A program made the position numbers and the translations under genes. The notes beneath the pieces were generated by a model. The model was not told the DNA's origin, ran no database searches, and worked only from the letters and a program-made list of their open reading frames with translations. A stretch of 64,000 bases of DNA, taken from NCBI GenBank assembly GCA_043228905.1, contig JBHGNT010000008.1, positions 10,292,001 to 10,356,000 of the forward strand, in the 5' to 3' direction. The DNA comes from Azolla caroliniana. Taxonomy: Eukaryota; Polypodiophyta. Shown here piece after piece: positions 31,741 to 43,475 of this stretch. Position 1 is the stretch's first letter. Each line of letters begins with the position of its first letter.

Positions 31741-32162
31741 TGTTAATCCTTAGGGCCGGACAATGGCCTAACACAGGGTATCTCCGAAAGACACCTCACC
31801 AAACGGGTGTTACAGCGAGATAACTTAAGACACAACAATCACTCCGACTTAATTGGCTACTTAGCAATAAGGCATTCACTTCATACACGCATAAGATATA
31901 ACAATTAATACAGAACGATAATCAATACATGAAGATAAAACAAGAAGCTTATATTAATTCTTCGTTAAAGTTTTACATTGTAACCTGGCCTTTATATAGG
32001 TCACCGGTGCCAACCGGCACCTGTTCGAAACCGGTCCGGATCCGGATCGGCATACCGATTCCGGTCCGTCCGTTCACTATATAATTATAATCTATTCTAC
32101 TTAATTAAAATATATTCCGAATAACCATTCTGGTCTTTAACTCCTTTGCCGGCCGGGTAACA
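31741..32162 (-). repeat. 5' LTR of element F
   Basis: 422 bp, TGTTACCCGG…GGATTAACA on the minus strand, followed on the plus strand by the CATAT duplication. Confidence 0.88.
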
Positions 32163-32570
32163 CATATGACACCAAACGCATATCATTTACATACAAATCA
32201 AGGTAATGACCTCATATACAAACGTAACATATGTTTGTGAACGTAATACGTAATTGAGGTATTAACCTCGTACACATACGACACTAATCACATATTAAAT
32301 ATATGTCAAATGAGGTATTGACCTTGTGCACATGTGTAAACGTTTTATATAGCCAATTAATTACCACTACAACATCATTGAATTAATGAAAAAACAATTA
32401 CATATGACCATATACATGATTAGAATGGAGAAGAAAAAATAGAAAAAAAAACAAGAAAGATTACCAAAGTTCCTTTGTTGATCGCTGTCTGGATCAAGGC
32501 TGACCGCACGTCGATCGATCACCATCCATCAAGAAGACAAAAACAAACAAAAGAAACATTAGAAACATAA
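32163..32570 (-). other. Leader of element A, right of the F insertion
   Basis: AT-rich, no ORF; continuous with 6961-8191 before F arrived. Confidence 0.6.
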
Positions 32571-32582
32571 GCTCTGATACCA
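32571..32582 (-). promoter_or_regulatory. Primer-binding site of A (initiator Met tRNA)
   Basis: TGGTATCAGAGC on the minus strand, two bases inside the 5' LTR. Confidence 0.9.
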
Positions 32583-32584
32583 AC

Positions 32585-33053
32585 TGTTAGAGATATGATC
32601 TAATGTAAGTGTATGATAAGGAGACAAGAGTGATAGATAGATAGATAGATAGATAGAAAGGAGAGAGAGAAAGAAGGGTGTTGATCCACCCAACCAGCCC
32701 CGAGCGAAGGGATCGAGACAGACTCGAGTCTTGATCAGCGTCCCATACCACCGTCGTGGCATCGAGTCGTACCGGGTGCTCGCGCGCTCACTACAACAAT
32801 TGAACACACCACGAAACAGAGTCTCGACGTAGTCAAAAGATGATGAAATGAGGGTAGCTAGGCCTCTTATTTATATCGATATCCAAGGCCCCCAAGCAAG
32901 TTTACACTCGGCCTAATGGGTTGTCTCAATCTCGAGGATTAAAAGTAATACTGCCCTTCTTTACACTCTCGTTTAACCCTCACACTTATCCACGTGTATA
33001 GACTACTACAGTAAATTCTCACCACTGGATATTATATGGTCATGCCCGTAACA
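32585..33053 (-). repeat. 5' LTR of element A
   Basis: 469 bp, TGTTACGGGC…CTCTAACA on the minus strand. It carries a GATA tetranucleotide run (32632-32658) and the same TATA region as 1641-2099. CACCG follows. Confidence 0.9.
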
Positions 33054-33998
33054 CACCGCACAACATCCAAGTATCCTCCTACAATAGGAGTTGTTACATG
33101 ATCTGCAACAAGTTGTTTGCAAATAACTTGTCACTCTACTGCATATTCTTTGAGAAGCTTCAATTGTTCGCAAAGAGGTATGCTCTTGTTTATTATGTTT
33201 GTAAATGTTCTTGTTCTTGTTGTTGTTCTATCTAGTTTTTCAAATGTGCTCATTTGAGAGGCTTTCACATGTATATGCGTGAGTCTTGTACATGTTCACA
33301 TATGTAAAGGGTTGCTATGATGATATGATGTTATTTATATGTTATGTTCCTCAACATGTTCTTATGGAGTATGTTTGTTGTTGTTCTTGCTCTTGTTCTT
33401 TGTGTTCTTCTTGTTCTTGTTCTTGTTCTTCTTGTTTTCTCTAGTGTTCATCCAAGAGTCGAGATATGAAGCCTATACATGTAGGATGCTTGAATCTTGT
33501 ACTTATTCAGGGTTGGATATAGGGTGCATGATTTAGTATTGTTATGATGACATGTTCTTTTAAAAGGTTTTTTTCTTTATCTAGACTATTATGTCATGTT
33601 CTTGTTCTTTTTGTTGTTCTTGTGTATTTGCGAGTGGAGATTTAGTAATTCTATGATTTGTTTTTTTTTTAACTCGATTATTATGTCATGTCCTTGTTGG
33701 TGGTGTTGTTGTTGTAACATTGTTTTTATGCAATGTTCATTTGAGGGTCGTTGAATCTTGTACATGTATTGAATCATCTTCGCTTCTTCTTCTTCTTGGA
33801 ATCGGGGGTGCGTGATTTAGTATTGTTGTGTTGATAAGTCGTCGTCGTTGTTGTTATTCTTCTTGTTCTTGTTGATTTAGTATTGTTGTCTGGACATGTC
33901 TGTAGTGTGGTAATCTGTTGCTCGATCTAGGAATGGTATTCTGCTATGTATATTTATCATTATATGAAGTACTAATTTATAGCTATGTATTGGGAGTT
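33054..33998. other. Unassigned sequence between elements A and D
   Basis: About 945 bases rich in TTCTTGTTGTT-type runs. The plus-strand frame 33339-33536 is just this low-complexity DNA read as Phe/Leu. No gene, LTR pair or RNA is recognised. Confidence 0.45.
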
Positions 33999-34334
33999 TG
34001 TTATAGAATAGACTGATTAAAGAGATTATTAAGCTGATATGCTTTTTAAAACTAATGGAAAGATATGTTTTCTTGAAAAAAAAACATAGATTATTAAGCA
34101 AGGTCAAAGAGCAACTAGATATTTAATCCAATCTCTAATTGCATATCCATATAATCTCTAGATAGAGCTCATAGACTATGCTCTTCTATAGAATGCCAAA
34201 ATGACTCAAATACATGAGTTTATGACCCACCAGATGATGGGATGCATGCATACGATTTACATCATGACTTGTTAACTAAAGTTTAAGACTGAGATAGGTA
34301 TAACATGTCTCATTACATGCACGAGTTCATAACA
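33999..34334 (-). repeat. 3' LTR of element D
   Basis: 336 bp, TGTTATGAAC…CTATAACA on the minus strand. It is 67 bp longer than the 5' copy through an internal A/T-rich insertion. The polypurine tract (plus strand CTCCCCCTCATC, about 34335-34346) adjoins it. Confidence 0.82.
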
Positions 34335-34360
34335 CTCCCCCTCATCTCATCATCATTGTT

Positions 34361-35875
34361 TTAGCTCATCAGCCCTGATAATCTTCTCAGTCTAAGAGAA
34401 GGAATGTTCAACCAATGTTCTGATGCAAGTAAGCTTTTGGTAAAAATATCTGCCAAGTTCTTGCTTGTTGTAATAGGTTGAATGTTGATATAGTTATCAT
34501 TGAGCTCACGAGTAAAGAAAAACTTGGGAGAAATATGTTTGATTCGATCACCTTTAACGAAGCCCTTCTTGAACTGATTAATGCATGCATAATTATCTTC
34601 ATAGATAATTGTTGGTAATGAGGGACCGATAAAACTGCAAGAACTTTCAATATGCCAATTAATCGTTGTAACCATAGGCATTCTCAACTTGCTTCATGTA
34701 ATGCCAATATCTCAACATGATTTGAAGATGTTGCATCCAATGTTTGCTTTGTTGATCGCCAAGAGATCGTTGTGTCACCAACAAGGAAAACATAACTTGT
34801 TTTTGATCTGCCAACATGAGGGTCAGATAAGAACCCAATGTTAGAATAACCGGTTAATTGTTCGTCCATAGAACCGTTGGTAAAGAAAAGACCCATATCT
34901 TCAATGCCTCGTAAATATCGGAAAATCTGCTTAATTCCAATCTAGTGTCACTTGGTAGGATCGTGACCATACCGAGCAAACAAATTGACAGCGAACAAAA
35001 TGTCCGGACATGTACAATTAGCCAAGTACATAAGTGTACCAACAACAATGATACTATAGTGCCAATGCGGACTCATCAAAAGATCTTGGCCGAAATGGGT
35101 CATGAGAAGGGTCCAAAAAGCGCACTACCATAGGAGTTCTAATAGAATGAGCTTGATCCATAGAAAACCATTTTAATATTTTATGAATATAAGAGCTCCG
35201 ATGAAGAAGAATTCTATTAGATAGGTGCTCGATCTAAAGACCCAAGCAGAATGTAGTTAAACCGAGGTCTTTCATTTCAAATTGGTGGCTAAGCATAACA
35301 ACAACATCTTCAATAGCATTGGATGTTCCAATAATATTGAGATCATCAACATAAATAGCGATGATGACAAATTCTCTAAGATGATGTTTGATAAATATGC
35401 AAGGACAAATATCATCATTCTTAAATCCATGAGAAAGAAGATATTGAGAGAGATGTTGATACCACATACAACCAACTTGTTTAAGTCCATAAAGTGACTT
35501 ACATAACTTGATTAATGGATTGCGAAATTTTCCAAGTTGCATAGAGTTGCAAAGTTCTTCAAGTATCTTCATGTATATATCTTTATCCAAATCACCATAA
35601 AGATAAGTTGTAACCACATCCATGGGACACATATGAAGACATCGTTGAACAGTAAAATGAATCAACCAACGAAAACTCGTTGCATCCATAACAGGAGAAT
35701 ATATATCAACATAATCAATACCAAATCGTTGTGTGAAACCTTGAGCAACAAACCTTGCCTTATAACGAATAACTTCTCCTTTATCATTACACTTCCGCAC
35801 AAAAATCCAACAATAGACAACAAGTGTATGACCAATTGGCTTCTCTTGAATTTTACCAAAAAACTCATCATTTGA
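34361..35875 (-). pseudogene. Reverse transcriptase and RNase H of element D
   Basis: The RT block 35800-35234 has ARFVAQGFTQRFGIDY, YSPVMDATSFRWLI, CPMDVVTTYLYGDLDKDIYMK, SLYGLKQVGCMWY and the active site YVDDLNIIG (YVDD codons 35342-35353). The thumb and RNase H follow in broken frames: NIGFLSDPHVGRSKTSY, ISWRSTKQTLDATSSNHVE, IYEDNYACINQ and the closing NLADIFTKSL. At least four frame breaks are present. The first 75 bp are the damaged integrase-RT linker. Confidence 0.82.
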
Positions 35876-36642
35876 GAAGACTATTTTAGCTCAACCTAAA
35901 TAGCTTCTTTCCAGTTATCCCAAAAAGGAGATGATTTTGCTTCTTGAATAGTTTGAGGATCCTATTCATTCACAAAAGTTGTTGTGACATAGAAAATGAA
36001 GATATCATTAATCTCTTGTCTTGTTATTAACTTAGAATTAGCATAATTAGCAATCAGAGACTCTTTATTAATTGTCCTATTTGATACAGTTATAGGAACT
36101 TCAATTTTAGCCTTAGTTGTTGGTTTTCATTTTCTTAATTGTTTATCTTTTGCTCCAATAGGCCATCTACGCTTCCTTTGAGATTCTACAACGTGTGCCG
36201 ATGATTCGTTAATCGAAATTCGAGCAGGCACATTCATATAGGATTAATGTCAAAGACCTTCATATTGAAAGTGTCAACAAAAGCATCTGGTGCATTGTTG
36301 GCAATACTTTGTAGATGTAATATTTGTTGAATTTCTTTCTCCCCCTCTCTAGTATAAGGATTTGGTGTTATTGGTTTATCCTTGGGCCAATTAAACATTA
36401 CAATTCGATCAATCTTTCTTGATGTTTCTCTTTTCTAGTTATCTTCCCCTAAAATTAGGAAAGTTGATTCATCAAACTAGCAGTCGGCAAAGTGAGTTGT
36501 AAATAAATCTCCAGTTGAAACCCACATAAATTTCAAGACGACATTGAGGACCAAGTTTCCTACGGTAATGTGGAGAAATAAGAACACAAATTGCACAACC
36601 AAATACGCGTAAACGAGAAACAGAGGGTGGAAAACCTGTCAT
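35876..36642 (-). pseudogene. Integrase C-terminal part and linker of element D
   Basis: Heavily decayed. Scraps readable on the minus strand near 36640-36430 (for example NLCGFQLEIYLQ and CLIGPRINQ) correspond to the end of copia integrase. The remainder is stop-rich linker. It is cut on the right by element B. Confidence 0.5.
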
Positions 36643-37012
36643 TGTCATGATATGGGAAGACTCACACCCATGACCTTATGTTAATGGGTTGAGCGCTTGA
36701 CCATTAGACTATATGTTGTAATACAAAGGATATTATTTTCATTTAAGTTTTACTATAGAAAATTGATGTATATTCCAGATTTCTCTAGAACATTCTAGAA
36801 ACTTCAGGAGTACTCCTAAGAACATTATAAAAGGAGGCACAAAGCATTATTTCGAACCAAATCGGTTCAATGCTAGTCTTAAGCCTCCTAAGCTACTATT
36901 GTATATTCTCTTAACATAATATATATCTTTTGTTATCATCATTCTCTCTCTCGTTCTCTCTCTCCTTCTCTCACTCTTTCCTTCTCTTGAGAGTTCTACA
37001 CCTCCCATAGTA
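36643..37012 (+). repeat. 5' LTR of element B, truncated
   Basis: It starts TGTCATGATATGGG and matches 46655 onward as far as CACCTCCCATAGTAC, then gives way to element C. About 90 bp of the LTR end are lost. The antisense tRNA-like pair is present near its start: minus-strand TAGTCTAATGG, a perfect A-box match at about 36697-36707. Confidence 0.85.
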
Positions 37013-37018
37013 CTGAGT

Positions 37019-37507
37019 CTTGCTCAGCCACAACCGAGTCTTGAATCACTTCTATGAGAATGAAACACAGAAATGGGAAATGGAGAGTACACAAAGGAAA
37101 TACATATGATGTTTATGTGGAAAACCCAAAATAGAGAAAAACCACAGGAGCCCATGGACTCCAACTATCACTATGGGAGAAAGGTACAATCAGAGCCTCG
37201 GAGGCAATGACCTCGAGCTTTGTATCTTCGCCAACTGGTGGTTACAACAGAGTATCTCTCTGCATCTCACACACTCTCTCTCTCTCTGTCGCTCTCTATA
37301 CAACAGTTACAACAATATGACAACTACAACCTTACAAAGTGATTTCCCTAAGTCATATTTATACTTATATGAACTTAGGGCTATTTACAAATATAGCCTC
37401 AATAGGCTTACTCACCGGGTCTCCTCCGGTTCCGAATCTCTTCCGGTTCTCACCGCGTCCTCTTTATTTATCACCGGATCCCATCCGGAGAGACTGATTT
37501 CCCAACA
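37019..37507 (-). repeat. 3' LTR of element C, end-truncated
   Basis: It matches 41651-42190 from TTGCTCAGCCACAACC onward. It lacks the terminal TGTCAAGGATTAGC part and an internal stretch of about 50 bp (ACATATTTACAGATATG region). Confidence 0.85.
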
Positions 37508-37517
37508 ATCTCCCCCT

Positions 37518-38852
37518 TCACTCTAGCATGGGATATCTTGTCAGCACGATCCACTTTCGACACGCGTCCAACTTGTCGGTTGTCAGGACCTTGGTCAGCA
37601 TGTCTAACCTATTCTCCTCCATGTGAATCTTCGTCAGCACGAACTCTTGATCTTCTACTCTCTCCCGGATCCAGTGGTACCTCCGTTGGATATGTTTCGT
37701 CCAGGAATGGTAGGCCGCGTTCTTTGCAAGGTGGATGGCACTTTGACTGTCGCAGTAGAGCCGGTATTCTTCCTGTTGGATCCCTAGCTCTCCGATGAAG
37801 TCCTTCATCTAGATTATCTCCTTACTGGCTTCTATAGCTGCCATATACTCCGCCTCCGTGGTTGACAATGCAACCATCTTATGCAGCCTTGACTGCCACG
37901 AAACAGCTCCCCCTACATAAGTCATGACATATCTGGATGTCGACCAACTAGTATCAGCATCAGCCAACATATCTGAATCCGTGAAACCATCGAGTTGGGG
38001 TTTTCTGGAGCCAAACTGGAGGCACATAATCGAGGTGCCTTTCAAATACCAGAGTATCCACTTGATTGCGTTCCAGTGCTCTCTTACGAGATTGCTCATG
38101 AACCAGCTCACCACTCCGACTACATATCCGATATTCGGTCGGGTACATACCATCACATACATCAAGCTCCCGAAGGCAGAGGCATATGGTATCTTCATCA
38201 TATCCGTCTTCTCCACCTTTGTCCTCGGGCATTGTTTTCCGAATAGCTTGCAGTTTGCCGGAAGTGTCGATCCGACCGGTTTCGCCTCCGACATGTTGAA
38301 CCCTTGAAGCATCTTTGTCACATACTTCTCCTGTGACAACCACAACAACTTCTTAGACCGGTCCCAGATGATGTGCATTCCTAATATCTGTCTTTCCGGC
38401 CCCAAGTCTTTCATTGAGAAGGTCTTATTCAAAGCCTTTTTCAGCATCCGAATCTTGCCTTGGTCTCATCCGACGATAAACATATCATCCACATACAGGA
38501 GGAGTATCAGGAAATCTCCTCCATCAAATTTCTTCAAAAACACGCAGTGATCGGCCTGCGTCTTGTGGTACCCTTGGTCGGTCATGAAGGAGTTGAACTT
38601 CTGGTACCATTGCCCGGGAGCTTGCTTAAGTCTGTATAGGCTCTTCTTCAGCCAGCACACCAGGTGCTCCTTCCCTTTCCTTTCAAATCCTTCCAATTGA
38701 TGCATGTAGATCTCTTCTTTGAGGTCGCCATGTAGGAATATCGTCTTGACGTCCAGTTGCTCTACCTCGAGGTCCATGGTTACCGCTATGCCCAATACCA
38801 TCCGGATGGATGTCATCTTTACTACTGGGGCAAAGATCTCATCGAAATCCAC
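37518..38852 (-). pseudogene. Reverse transcriptase and RNase H of element C
   Basis: From 38852: MDFDEIFAPVVKMTSIRMVL, VEQLDVKTIFLHGDLKEEIYM, SLYRLKQAPGQWYQKF and the active site LLYVDDMFIVG (YVDD codons 38484-38495). This is followed at once by an in-frame TGA. The next open block 38447-37809 holds SMKDLGPERQILGMHI, thumb sequence, and RNase H start (GFTDSDMLADADTSWSTS, ALSTTEAEYMAA). After one more stop, 37808-37518 gives CDSQSAIHLAKN, TKHIQRRYHWIRE and DMLTKVLTTDKL. With only two stops in about 440 codons, this is one of the better preserved RT genes here. The style matches the Tork lineage. Confidence 0.87.
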
Positions 38853-38864
38853 TCCTTTCTTCTG

Positions 38865-40546
38865 TTAGAAGCCCTTCACCACGATTCGGGCCTTATACTT
38901 GGGTGGATTTTCGGCATCGCCCGGTTTCAACTTGTACACCCACTTGTTCTGGAGTGCTCTCTTCCCTTTCGGCAACTCTGTCAGTTCATATGTGTGGTTC
39001 TCATGCAGGGAATCCATCTCATCCTGCATGGCACTCAACCACTTGTGGGTGTGGGTGTCTCTCTTTGCTTCTTTGAAGCTCTCCAGCTCCCCCTCATCAC
39101 TTAGCAACACATGCTCTACATCCGGAAATCTCTGAGGGGCTCTTCTCTCTCGGAGAGGATATCTCCATCCCTGGTTTTTGACTGCCGGTTCCTCCGTTTG
39201 TTCCGAATCCGAATCCGATTCGGGATCTTGTACAGTTCCGGTGTCTTCTTCTTCTTCTTTGGTTGGTTCGATTTCTTGTCCATATTCGGGCGGTTTGTTA
39301 AGTGTCATCCGGTTACCGGCTAGCATCCGGTTTTCAACCGGATAAGTCCTTGTGTCCTCAAGCCGGTTTTCAATGAATGATCCAGAGTTCATCACCTTCT
39401 CCGACTCCCAGTCGGAAATGGTCTTGTTTTCCATGAAGACTATGTCCTGACTCCGGAACACCTTCTTATCGACCAAATCCCACACCCGGTAATTGAACTC
39501 ATCATCGCCGTATGCAAGGAATATGCATGGCCTGGACATCGGATCCGTCTTTGCTCTCTTGTCCTTTGCAACATGCACATATGTGAGACACCCGAACACC
39601 TTCAAATGTCGGTCAGATACATCTTTACCGGTCCATACTTTCTGAGGTGAGTCTCCTTCTAATGGTGGCCCTCGCCTCGGATGCTGAGTGTGAATTCAAG
39701 GCATCAAAAAGACGGTAAAAAGTGGGTGTTGAGGGTGATCTATTTATCACATAGGTCGTCGTCCTAAGCGCCTCAACCCAAAACAACTTGGGTAACTTTG
39801 CATGTGCTAGCATGCTTCGGAATCTCTCCATTATGGTCTGGTTCATCCTTTCGGCCATCCCGTTTAGTTCTGTCGACTTCGGCATAGTAAACTTGAGCCA
39901 GATTCCCTTTGACCGGCAGTACTCCTCGAACTACCCATGGTATTCTCCTCTGTTATCTGCTCAAACCGCCTTCAGCTTCCGGCCAGTTTCTCTTTCCACT
40001 CTCGCGTAGAGCTCCTTGAAGACGGATAGCACCTGATCCTTCGTCTTCAATGGTGAGACCCACAGCTTCTGGCTGTGGTCATCTATGAACATCACAAAGT
40101 ATTGTGATCCGGCATGTGACTTCGTGTCCACTTGACACACATCGGTATGCATTCCGTCTCATCAGTGATCTTGATCAGAAGGAGGTTCGGTTTTGCTTGA
40201 AGGTCAAGCAATCGGTGCACTTCTCAAGTTGCGCATCCTTCACTGGAATGAGGTTGTCTTCGGCAAGCCTCTTCATCCACTTCTCACTCATGTGACACAA
40301 TCTTATGTGCCACAGCTCATCGGCTGTGTCAGATGCTACGTTCACTTCTTCCCGGCATATCGGGGCATTCATCAAGTACAATGTGTTGATCTTCCGGGAT
40401 TGAGCCACTATCAAGCTTCCCTTGCGGAATTTCATAACACCGTTCCGGATGCTACCCATGTAGCCTTCATCATCTTGCCGACCGGCTGATATCAAGTTCA
40501 GTCGAACCTTCGAACATGTCGGACATCCTTCAACAGCAATTTCCAT
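38865..40546 (-). pseudogene. Integrase and linker of element C
   Basis: The zinc-binding pre-integrase region (LWHIRLCHMSEKWMKRL…CTDCLTFKQ) lies at about 40345-40190. The core start HTDVCQVDTKSHAGSQYFVMFIDDHSQ is at 40152-39961, and the region with the catalytic Glu (ELNGMAERMNQTIMERFRSML) at 39885 downward. After a frame break the C-terminal part (MKVFGCLTYVHVAKDK, FLAYGDDEFNYRVWD) and acidic linker run open from 39605 to 38865 and end at a stop before RT. At least three frame breaks separate the blocks. Confidence 0.82.
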
Positions 40547-41622
40547 CCAGTTGATGTCATCAACAACACATCTCCTATGCTGATAATTTGGCTTGTGCCT
40601 TCATTCCCCATCCGAACACAATCATGATCACTGGCTATATAGGATGAGAAGCATTTTTGATCCGGTGTCAGGTGGAACGACACTACGAAATCGACAACCC
40701 ATGTTGTCTCGTCACTGACAAGGTTTAACTCATTGTCTTCGGTAATGAGCATCAGTTCTTCTTCACTTGTCGTGATCACCGACGTTCCTTTCCAATTCGG
40801 GCCTCTTCAGTCTGAACTATTTCGGTCCGAACTCTTCTTCAAATTGGTAGTGTCGGTTTCCTTTTCCTTCCGGAAATGCCGACAGTTCTTTTGGAAGTGT
40901 CCCGGCTTCTCACAATAGAAGCACGTGGACCTCCCCCTTGACTTTGACCTCGTCCCCGATTTGTCCTAGTTTTGGGAACTTCGATACTGGCCTCTTCCCC
41001 GGTTGAGGTCATCTTCCATAACCAAGGCCTTTGGATCGGTTCCGGACTCCCGGTCCTTCCGGTGAGCTTCTTCATCTAGCAAGCTTGATTTTACCCTTTC
41101 TAGGGACAACTGTTTTCCATCCAGCCCGGCGTTGCCCAACGTGACAACTAACGTCTCCCAGCTATCCGGGAGGGAACCGAGCAGGAGCAATGCTAGTACC
41201 TCATCTGCGAGAGGTACTTCCAACGAGGTTGCTTGATGTATCAGCCCCTGGAAGGCATTGATGTGCTCCGCCATACTGGAGCCGTCTTGCTACCGGAGCC
41301 TCACTAGCTTCCGGAATACTGAAACCCAATTAACAACATTCTTGTTCTGGAACATGATGTCGATCTTCTCCTAGAGTTCATGAGCCTTGCTCTCTTCATT
41401 GAAGTTTTTGTACATGCTCATGTCGATGAAGCACCGGATGTATGTCATCATCTTCATGTGCATCACCTCCCCCACTGTGGCATCGATCTTATCGGGTCTC
41501 TTGTCCCCAAACTAAACCAGCAACCAAAGATCTTTGACCACCAACATATTCCTCATCTTCGACTTCCACGCTGAGTAGTTGGAGCCGGTGATCTTGAACA
41601 TGCCGCCGAACGATTCTTCCAT
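40498..41622 (-). pseudogene. gag and protease of element C
   Basis: The gag start is Met 41622 (MEESFGGMFKITGSNYSAW), 15 bases from the PBS. Stops interrupt the first 110 codons. The frame 41274-40966 keeps AEHINAFQGLIHQATSLEV and LLLLGSLPDSWETLVVTL. The zinc knuckle CFYCEKPGHFQKNC is at about 40884-40925. In the protease the active site reads WVVDFVVSFHLT, where relatives have D-S-A/G, so it is altered. The block ends at 40498 in frame with the pre-integrase region. Confidence 0.8.
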
Positions 41623-41636
41623 TTCCCGTGTTGTTC

Positions 41637-41648
41637 GCTCTGATACCA
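41637..41648 (-). promoter_or_regulatory. Primer-binding site of C (initiator Met tRNA)
   Basis: TGGTATCAGAGC on the minus strand, two bases from the 5' LTR. Confidence 0.9.
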
Positions 41649-41650
41649 CT

Positions 41651-42190
41651 TGTCAAGGATTAGCGCACAATATTGCTGAGCCACAACCGAGTCTTGAATC
41701 ACTTCTATGAGAATGAAACACAGAAATGGGAAATGGAGAGTACACAAAGGAAATACACAGGATGTTTACGTGGAAAACCCAAATAGGGAAAACCATGAGA
41801 GCCCACGGACTCCAACTATCACTATGGGAGAAAGGTACAATCAGAGCCTCAGAGGCAACGACCTCAAGCTCTGTATCTTCGCCAACCGGTGGTTACAACA
41901 GTGTATCTCTTTGTATCTCACACTCTCTCTCTCGGTTGCTCTCTGTACAATAGTTACAACAATATGACAACTACAACCTTACAAAGTGATTGCCCTAAGT
42001 CATATTTATACTTATATGAGCTTGGGGCTATTTACAAATATAGCCTCAATAGGCTTAAAACATATTTACAGATATGTCCTATCTTCCGGTTCTCACCGGG
42101 TCTCCTCCGGTTTCAGGATCTCTTTTCGGTTCTCACCGGGTCCTCTTTATTCATCACTGGATCCCATCCAAAGAGACCGATTTCCCAATA
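41651..42190 (-). repeat. 5' LTR of element C
   Basis: 540 bp. The plus strand runs from TGTCAAGGATTAGC to TTTCCCAATA. It matches the truncated copy at 37019-37507. Confidence 0.88.
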
Positions 42191-43095
42191 GATCAGCCTT
42201 CCCATGAAATTTGATGGAACGCGATCGCATTTTAGAGGATTCCTTAAATCAAGTATGATTAGTCATTCAAATGCATCATTCCTGATATCCTATTGATGCA
42301 TCACGAGTGGGTTTAGTAGGCACGTTGTTAAGTGGCTCAACTTTGGCATGGTTCGCTCCATTGTTAGAAAAGGAATCTCCTTTACTAAACAATTTTGAAG
42401 AGTTTTTAAGTGAGTTTAAAGCCTGTTTTGGAGATACTAACAGCATAAGGACAACAATCAACAAAATCTGACGATTACGTCAAGGTGATCGTTCAACCTC
42501 TGCATACGCTGCAGATTTCCGCCTACTCACCTCCGATATCCCCTAGGATGACCAAGCACTAATGGAACAATTTCGTTATGGTCTACGTAACGATGTCAAG
42601 GATTTACTCTTGACCTTCCCCAAAGAACCAAAGTCATTGACAAAAGCAATTAGTCGCGCGGTGAGATGCGACAACTGTCTTTTCGAACGACGTTCGGAAC
42701 ATCAGTTCCAAATGCCAAGGGCAAGATCAGAGCTTAGCTACGCCTCAGTGGTAGCAAAAACTTTTCCAAGCGAGTCATATAATGCGTCTCTAGTGAATGC
42801 TCCAACTCCGATGGAAATTGGAACTACATGTCGTTGCGAACCATTACCGGAAGAAGAAAAGCAACAACGCCGAGCAAATCGACTATGTCTTTATTGCGGT
42901 GGACTAGGGCATATTGCAGTGAATTGTCCCCATAGGCCAAGAGGACAGGTAAACCAAATAGTTGCTAGTTCTAATTGTACTAAACCCGAGTCTATTTCAG
43001 TAGGAATATCTGATAGTCCTAATAGTACTAATAGCCCAAATCTATCGAACAAATTTGATGTCCTTAGTCAGTTAGAAGAAGACTTAAACGACTAA
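42191..43095 (+). pseudogene. gag of element B
   Basis: The N-terminus is lost at the element C junction. The capsid (Retrotrans_gag type) is readable with three stops: VGLVGTLLSGSTLAWFAPLL, FLSEFKACFGD, then the open stretch from 42562 (EQFRYGLRNDVKDLL, LTKAISRAVRCDNCLFERR) and the zinc knuckle CLYCGGLGHIAVNC (42886-42927). It ends at 43095, just ahead of the protease frame. Confidence 0.8.
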
Positions 43096-43121
43096 GTCCA
43101 GCCAAAATAGGAGCCGTTTGG

Positions 43122-43475
43122 TTGGACAACCCTAGATCTGTGCAGCCCATTAGTGGTTCCATTCCCTCTCAACAAGTTAGCAATGTGTTCTTAGCCCAAG
43201 TAACAGTTAGTACTAAAAGTACCTCTCCAGTACATGTCTCAACACTCATAGATTCCAGAGCTAATTCTTGCTTCATGGATAGGAATTTTGTCCAAGCTCA
43301 TCAGATATCCCTAAGAAAACTCCTGTGTCCAACCTCTGTAGTAGTCATTGATGGTCGTCCCATTACTTCCGGAAATATCATAGAAGAGTCAGAGCCCATT
43401 AATATTGTCCTAGATAATTTAGCGTGTGTAGTGTCCTTTAATATAATTAGTATCCCAGAACATCCCATGGTTTGA
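43122..43475 (+). pseudogene. Protease of element B
   Basis: Open fragment with VHVSTLIDSRANSCFMDRNF. The active site is D-S-R-A where relatives have D-S-G-A, a Gly-to-Arg change that should abolish activity. VVSFNIISIPEHPMV at the end corresponds to the family's second hallmark before RT. Confidence 0.72.

Larger units (their letters stand above)
8192..32162 (-). mobile_element. Element F: Tat-like Ty3/gypsy retrotransposon with an extra 3' ORF
   Basis: It is bounded by LTRs at 8192-8630 (3') and 31741-32162 (5'), both TGTTA…TAACA, with a perfect CATAT duplication (8187-8191, 32163-32167). On the minus strand the order is PBS, gag, protease, RT, RNase H, integrase, then an unrecognised coiled-coil ORF before the 3' LTR. 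Copia element E (9268-14523) lies in the extra ORF and gag-only element I (22367-31041) in gag. Without these the element is about 10 kb, a Tat/Ogre-like size. All genes are decayed. Orientation is supported by the ORFs and by CTATATAAAGG in the minus-strand LTR. Confidence 0.88.
1641..33053 (-). mobile_element. Element A: Ty3/gypsy chromovirus (Tekay-like), degraded and split by nested insertions
   Basis: On the minus strand the order is 5' LTR (32585-33053), initiator-Met PBS (32571-32582), leader (32163-32570 and 6961-8191), gag, protease, RT, RNase H, integrase, 3' LTR (1641-2099). The leader is interrupted by element F (8192-32162, TSD CATAT on both sides), and the gag-protease junction by a solo LTR (5503-5942, TSD TGTAT). 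The flanks CACGG and CACCG are a plausible decayed 5-bp target duplication. Removing the insertions leaves about 7 kb, normal for this group. All coding parts carry stops or frameshifts. Confidence 0.85.
37019..42190 (-). mobile_element. Element C: Ty1/copia (Tork-like) nested in B
   Basis: It has LTRs 37019-37507 (3', missing its last 30-odd bases) and 41651-42190 (5'), an initiator-Met PBS (41637-41648) and a polypurine tract beside 37508. The minus strand carries gag, protease, integrase, RT and RNase H with relatively few stops. No target duplication can be shown because the left LTR end and adjoining B sequence are lost together. Confidence 0.87.

Noticed and set aside
33339-33536. A small Phe/Leu-rich protein
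   Set aside because: Produced by TTCTTGTTGTT repeats; nothing supports it as a gene.
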